A stretch of 64,000 bases of DNA from Drosophila persimilis (lineage: Eukaryota; Arthropoda; Insecta; Diptera; Drosophilidae). Positions 63,099-64,000 of the stretch are shown here, in pieces. The notes under the pieces are model-generated. The model searched no databases, was not told the DNA's origin, and saw only the letters and a program-made list of their open reading frames with translations. The position numbers were made by a program, and so were the translations under genes. The stretch is from positions 15,562,001-15,626,000 of the forward strand of contig NW_020825288.1 in assembly GCF_003286085.1 (NCBI RefSeq), written 5' to 3'. Position 1 is the stretch's first letter. The number at the start of each line of letters is the position of its first letter.

Positions 63099-64000
63099 CT
63101 TCAAATCCTTTCCAATTTACTTGTAATCCAGACCAGAGCTTCTAGTTTAATGTCGCTCCCAGACTGCGACTGGAACTGTGGGTGTGCCTGATGCCGATGC
63201 TGAGCATTAAACGGAAACGCGTTTACATTGCCGCGATAAGAAACGGAAATGCTCGGCTCAGAGCTGGAGCAGCACCATCAGCGGAAGGCAGGAGCAGAAG
63301 GCAGGAAGCGATGTGCCCGACGGCTGGCAGTTTGACTGCCTCTAAATGCGGCACGCTCCCTGCTGCGGTCCCCTGGCTTTCCCCGACGTCTTTCCTTCTT
63401 TCTTTGTCTTGTCACGAATGGTTCTTTTCCCTGCTCGGGGGCTGCTGCTGATATTTATGGCCGCAACGCTAGTTCCTCATGGTTGGGACGATGGGTGTTC
63501 CAGGCTGCATTTTATTGGGCAAATTAACGCTGCACTTTCACTGCTGCCAGCTCCGGTTCTGCAGTATTTAAACAAGAAGTTGCTTATGGCACTGGGGAGC
63601 GGGAGCGAGAGCGTGCATATTAAATTCCCGGCTCGGCTCATGCATCATCCCGTGGCGGAGACTTTTGCTAGCTTACATGCAAAATCCACGTTAAAGATTT
63701 ATCGTTCTCCGCTCCGCTCGGAGCTGTTGCTGTTGTTATGGCTGCTGCTGCCTCTGCTTTGCTCTGCCCCAGATACTGTTATGTTCTCGGAATTTATGTC
63801 TGTCTCGTCGACTTTCAGACATTGGCACAGGCCCGCCTTAGCATTGGCTTAAAGTCGGGACAGGCCAGACAGCAGGTGGCAGGATGGCTTGGGTGTGGGT
63901 TTGGGCCTCCCAGGAGCACGCAGCTTGCTGCTGCCGTGTCACGCGCGACCCATGTGGCGTATACGTCAGGCGGATTGTCTTTGTGCTAAGCGAGCTGCCA
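63099..64000. other. Sequence upstream of the beat start codon
   Basis: This should hold the beat 5' leader and possibly its promoter, but I see no clear TATA/initiator pair. Open frames on the plus strand (63346-63989) follow CTG-rich composition and are not supported as genes. Confidence 0.4.

Noticed and set aside
1..64000. CRISPR arrays, bacterial operons, riboswitches
   Set aside because: The sequence is animal nuclear DNA with spliceosomal introns. All repeats seen are micro- or minisatellites.

Overview
The window looks like insect nuclear DNA, almost certainly Drosophila. Genes are split by short (51-93 nt) GT-AG introns and by one very long intron. The spacer is full of simple repeats, and decayed transposable elements are scattered through the left half. 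The recognisable genes are insect families: short two-exon C-type lectins and a beaten-path (beat) immunoglobulin-domain gene. In D. melanogaster most small lectin genes of this type and the beat-I/beat-III groups lie on chromosome arm 2L, so I infer Muller element B. The repeat style suggests the obscura group, but that is a weak inference.

Layout. 1-10 kb has no recognisable gene. It holds an unrecognised candidate two-exon gene (1118-1531), a frame with in-frame stops just downstream (1589-2064), a possible small secreted peptide (2488-2616) and a broken non-LTR reverse-transcriptase fragment on the minus strand (about 5380-5745). 10.9-23.2 kb is a small lectin cluster arranged head-in: a deleted pseudogene copy (+, 10981-11270), an intact 162-aa lectin gene (+, 12514-13062), an intact diverged 174-aa lectin gene (-, 19380-19957) and a fragment (-, about 22982-23165) that is nearly identical to the intact + copy. 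Between them lie a CCTAA-tailed retroelement 3' end (about 13295-13434), a GC-rich exon-like patch (about 14618-14702), an unrecognised candidate gene with a 51-nt intron (-, 16275-16751) and a mini-me/DINE-like element (20465-21012).

28.6-63.1 kb is one minus-strand beat-family gene. I could assemble it in full: six coding exons (70, 154, 209, 134, 277 and 65 nt) whose phases all agree, giving 909 nt and 302 aa. The protein has a signal peptide, an Ig V-like domain, a second Ig-like domain, and a short hydrophobic segment followed by a basic C-terminus. Intron 1 is 24 kb and separates the signal-peptide exon from the rest. It contains no other gene I can support, only simple repeats and spacer.

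How the parts relate. The beat gene is a predicted neuronal cell-surface or secreted adhesion protein. The lectins are predicted secreted galactose-type (QPD) sugar-binding proteins that have been duplicating, inverting and losing copies locally. I see no functional link between the two beyond adjacency.
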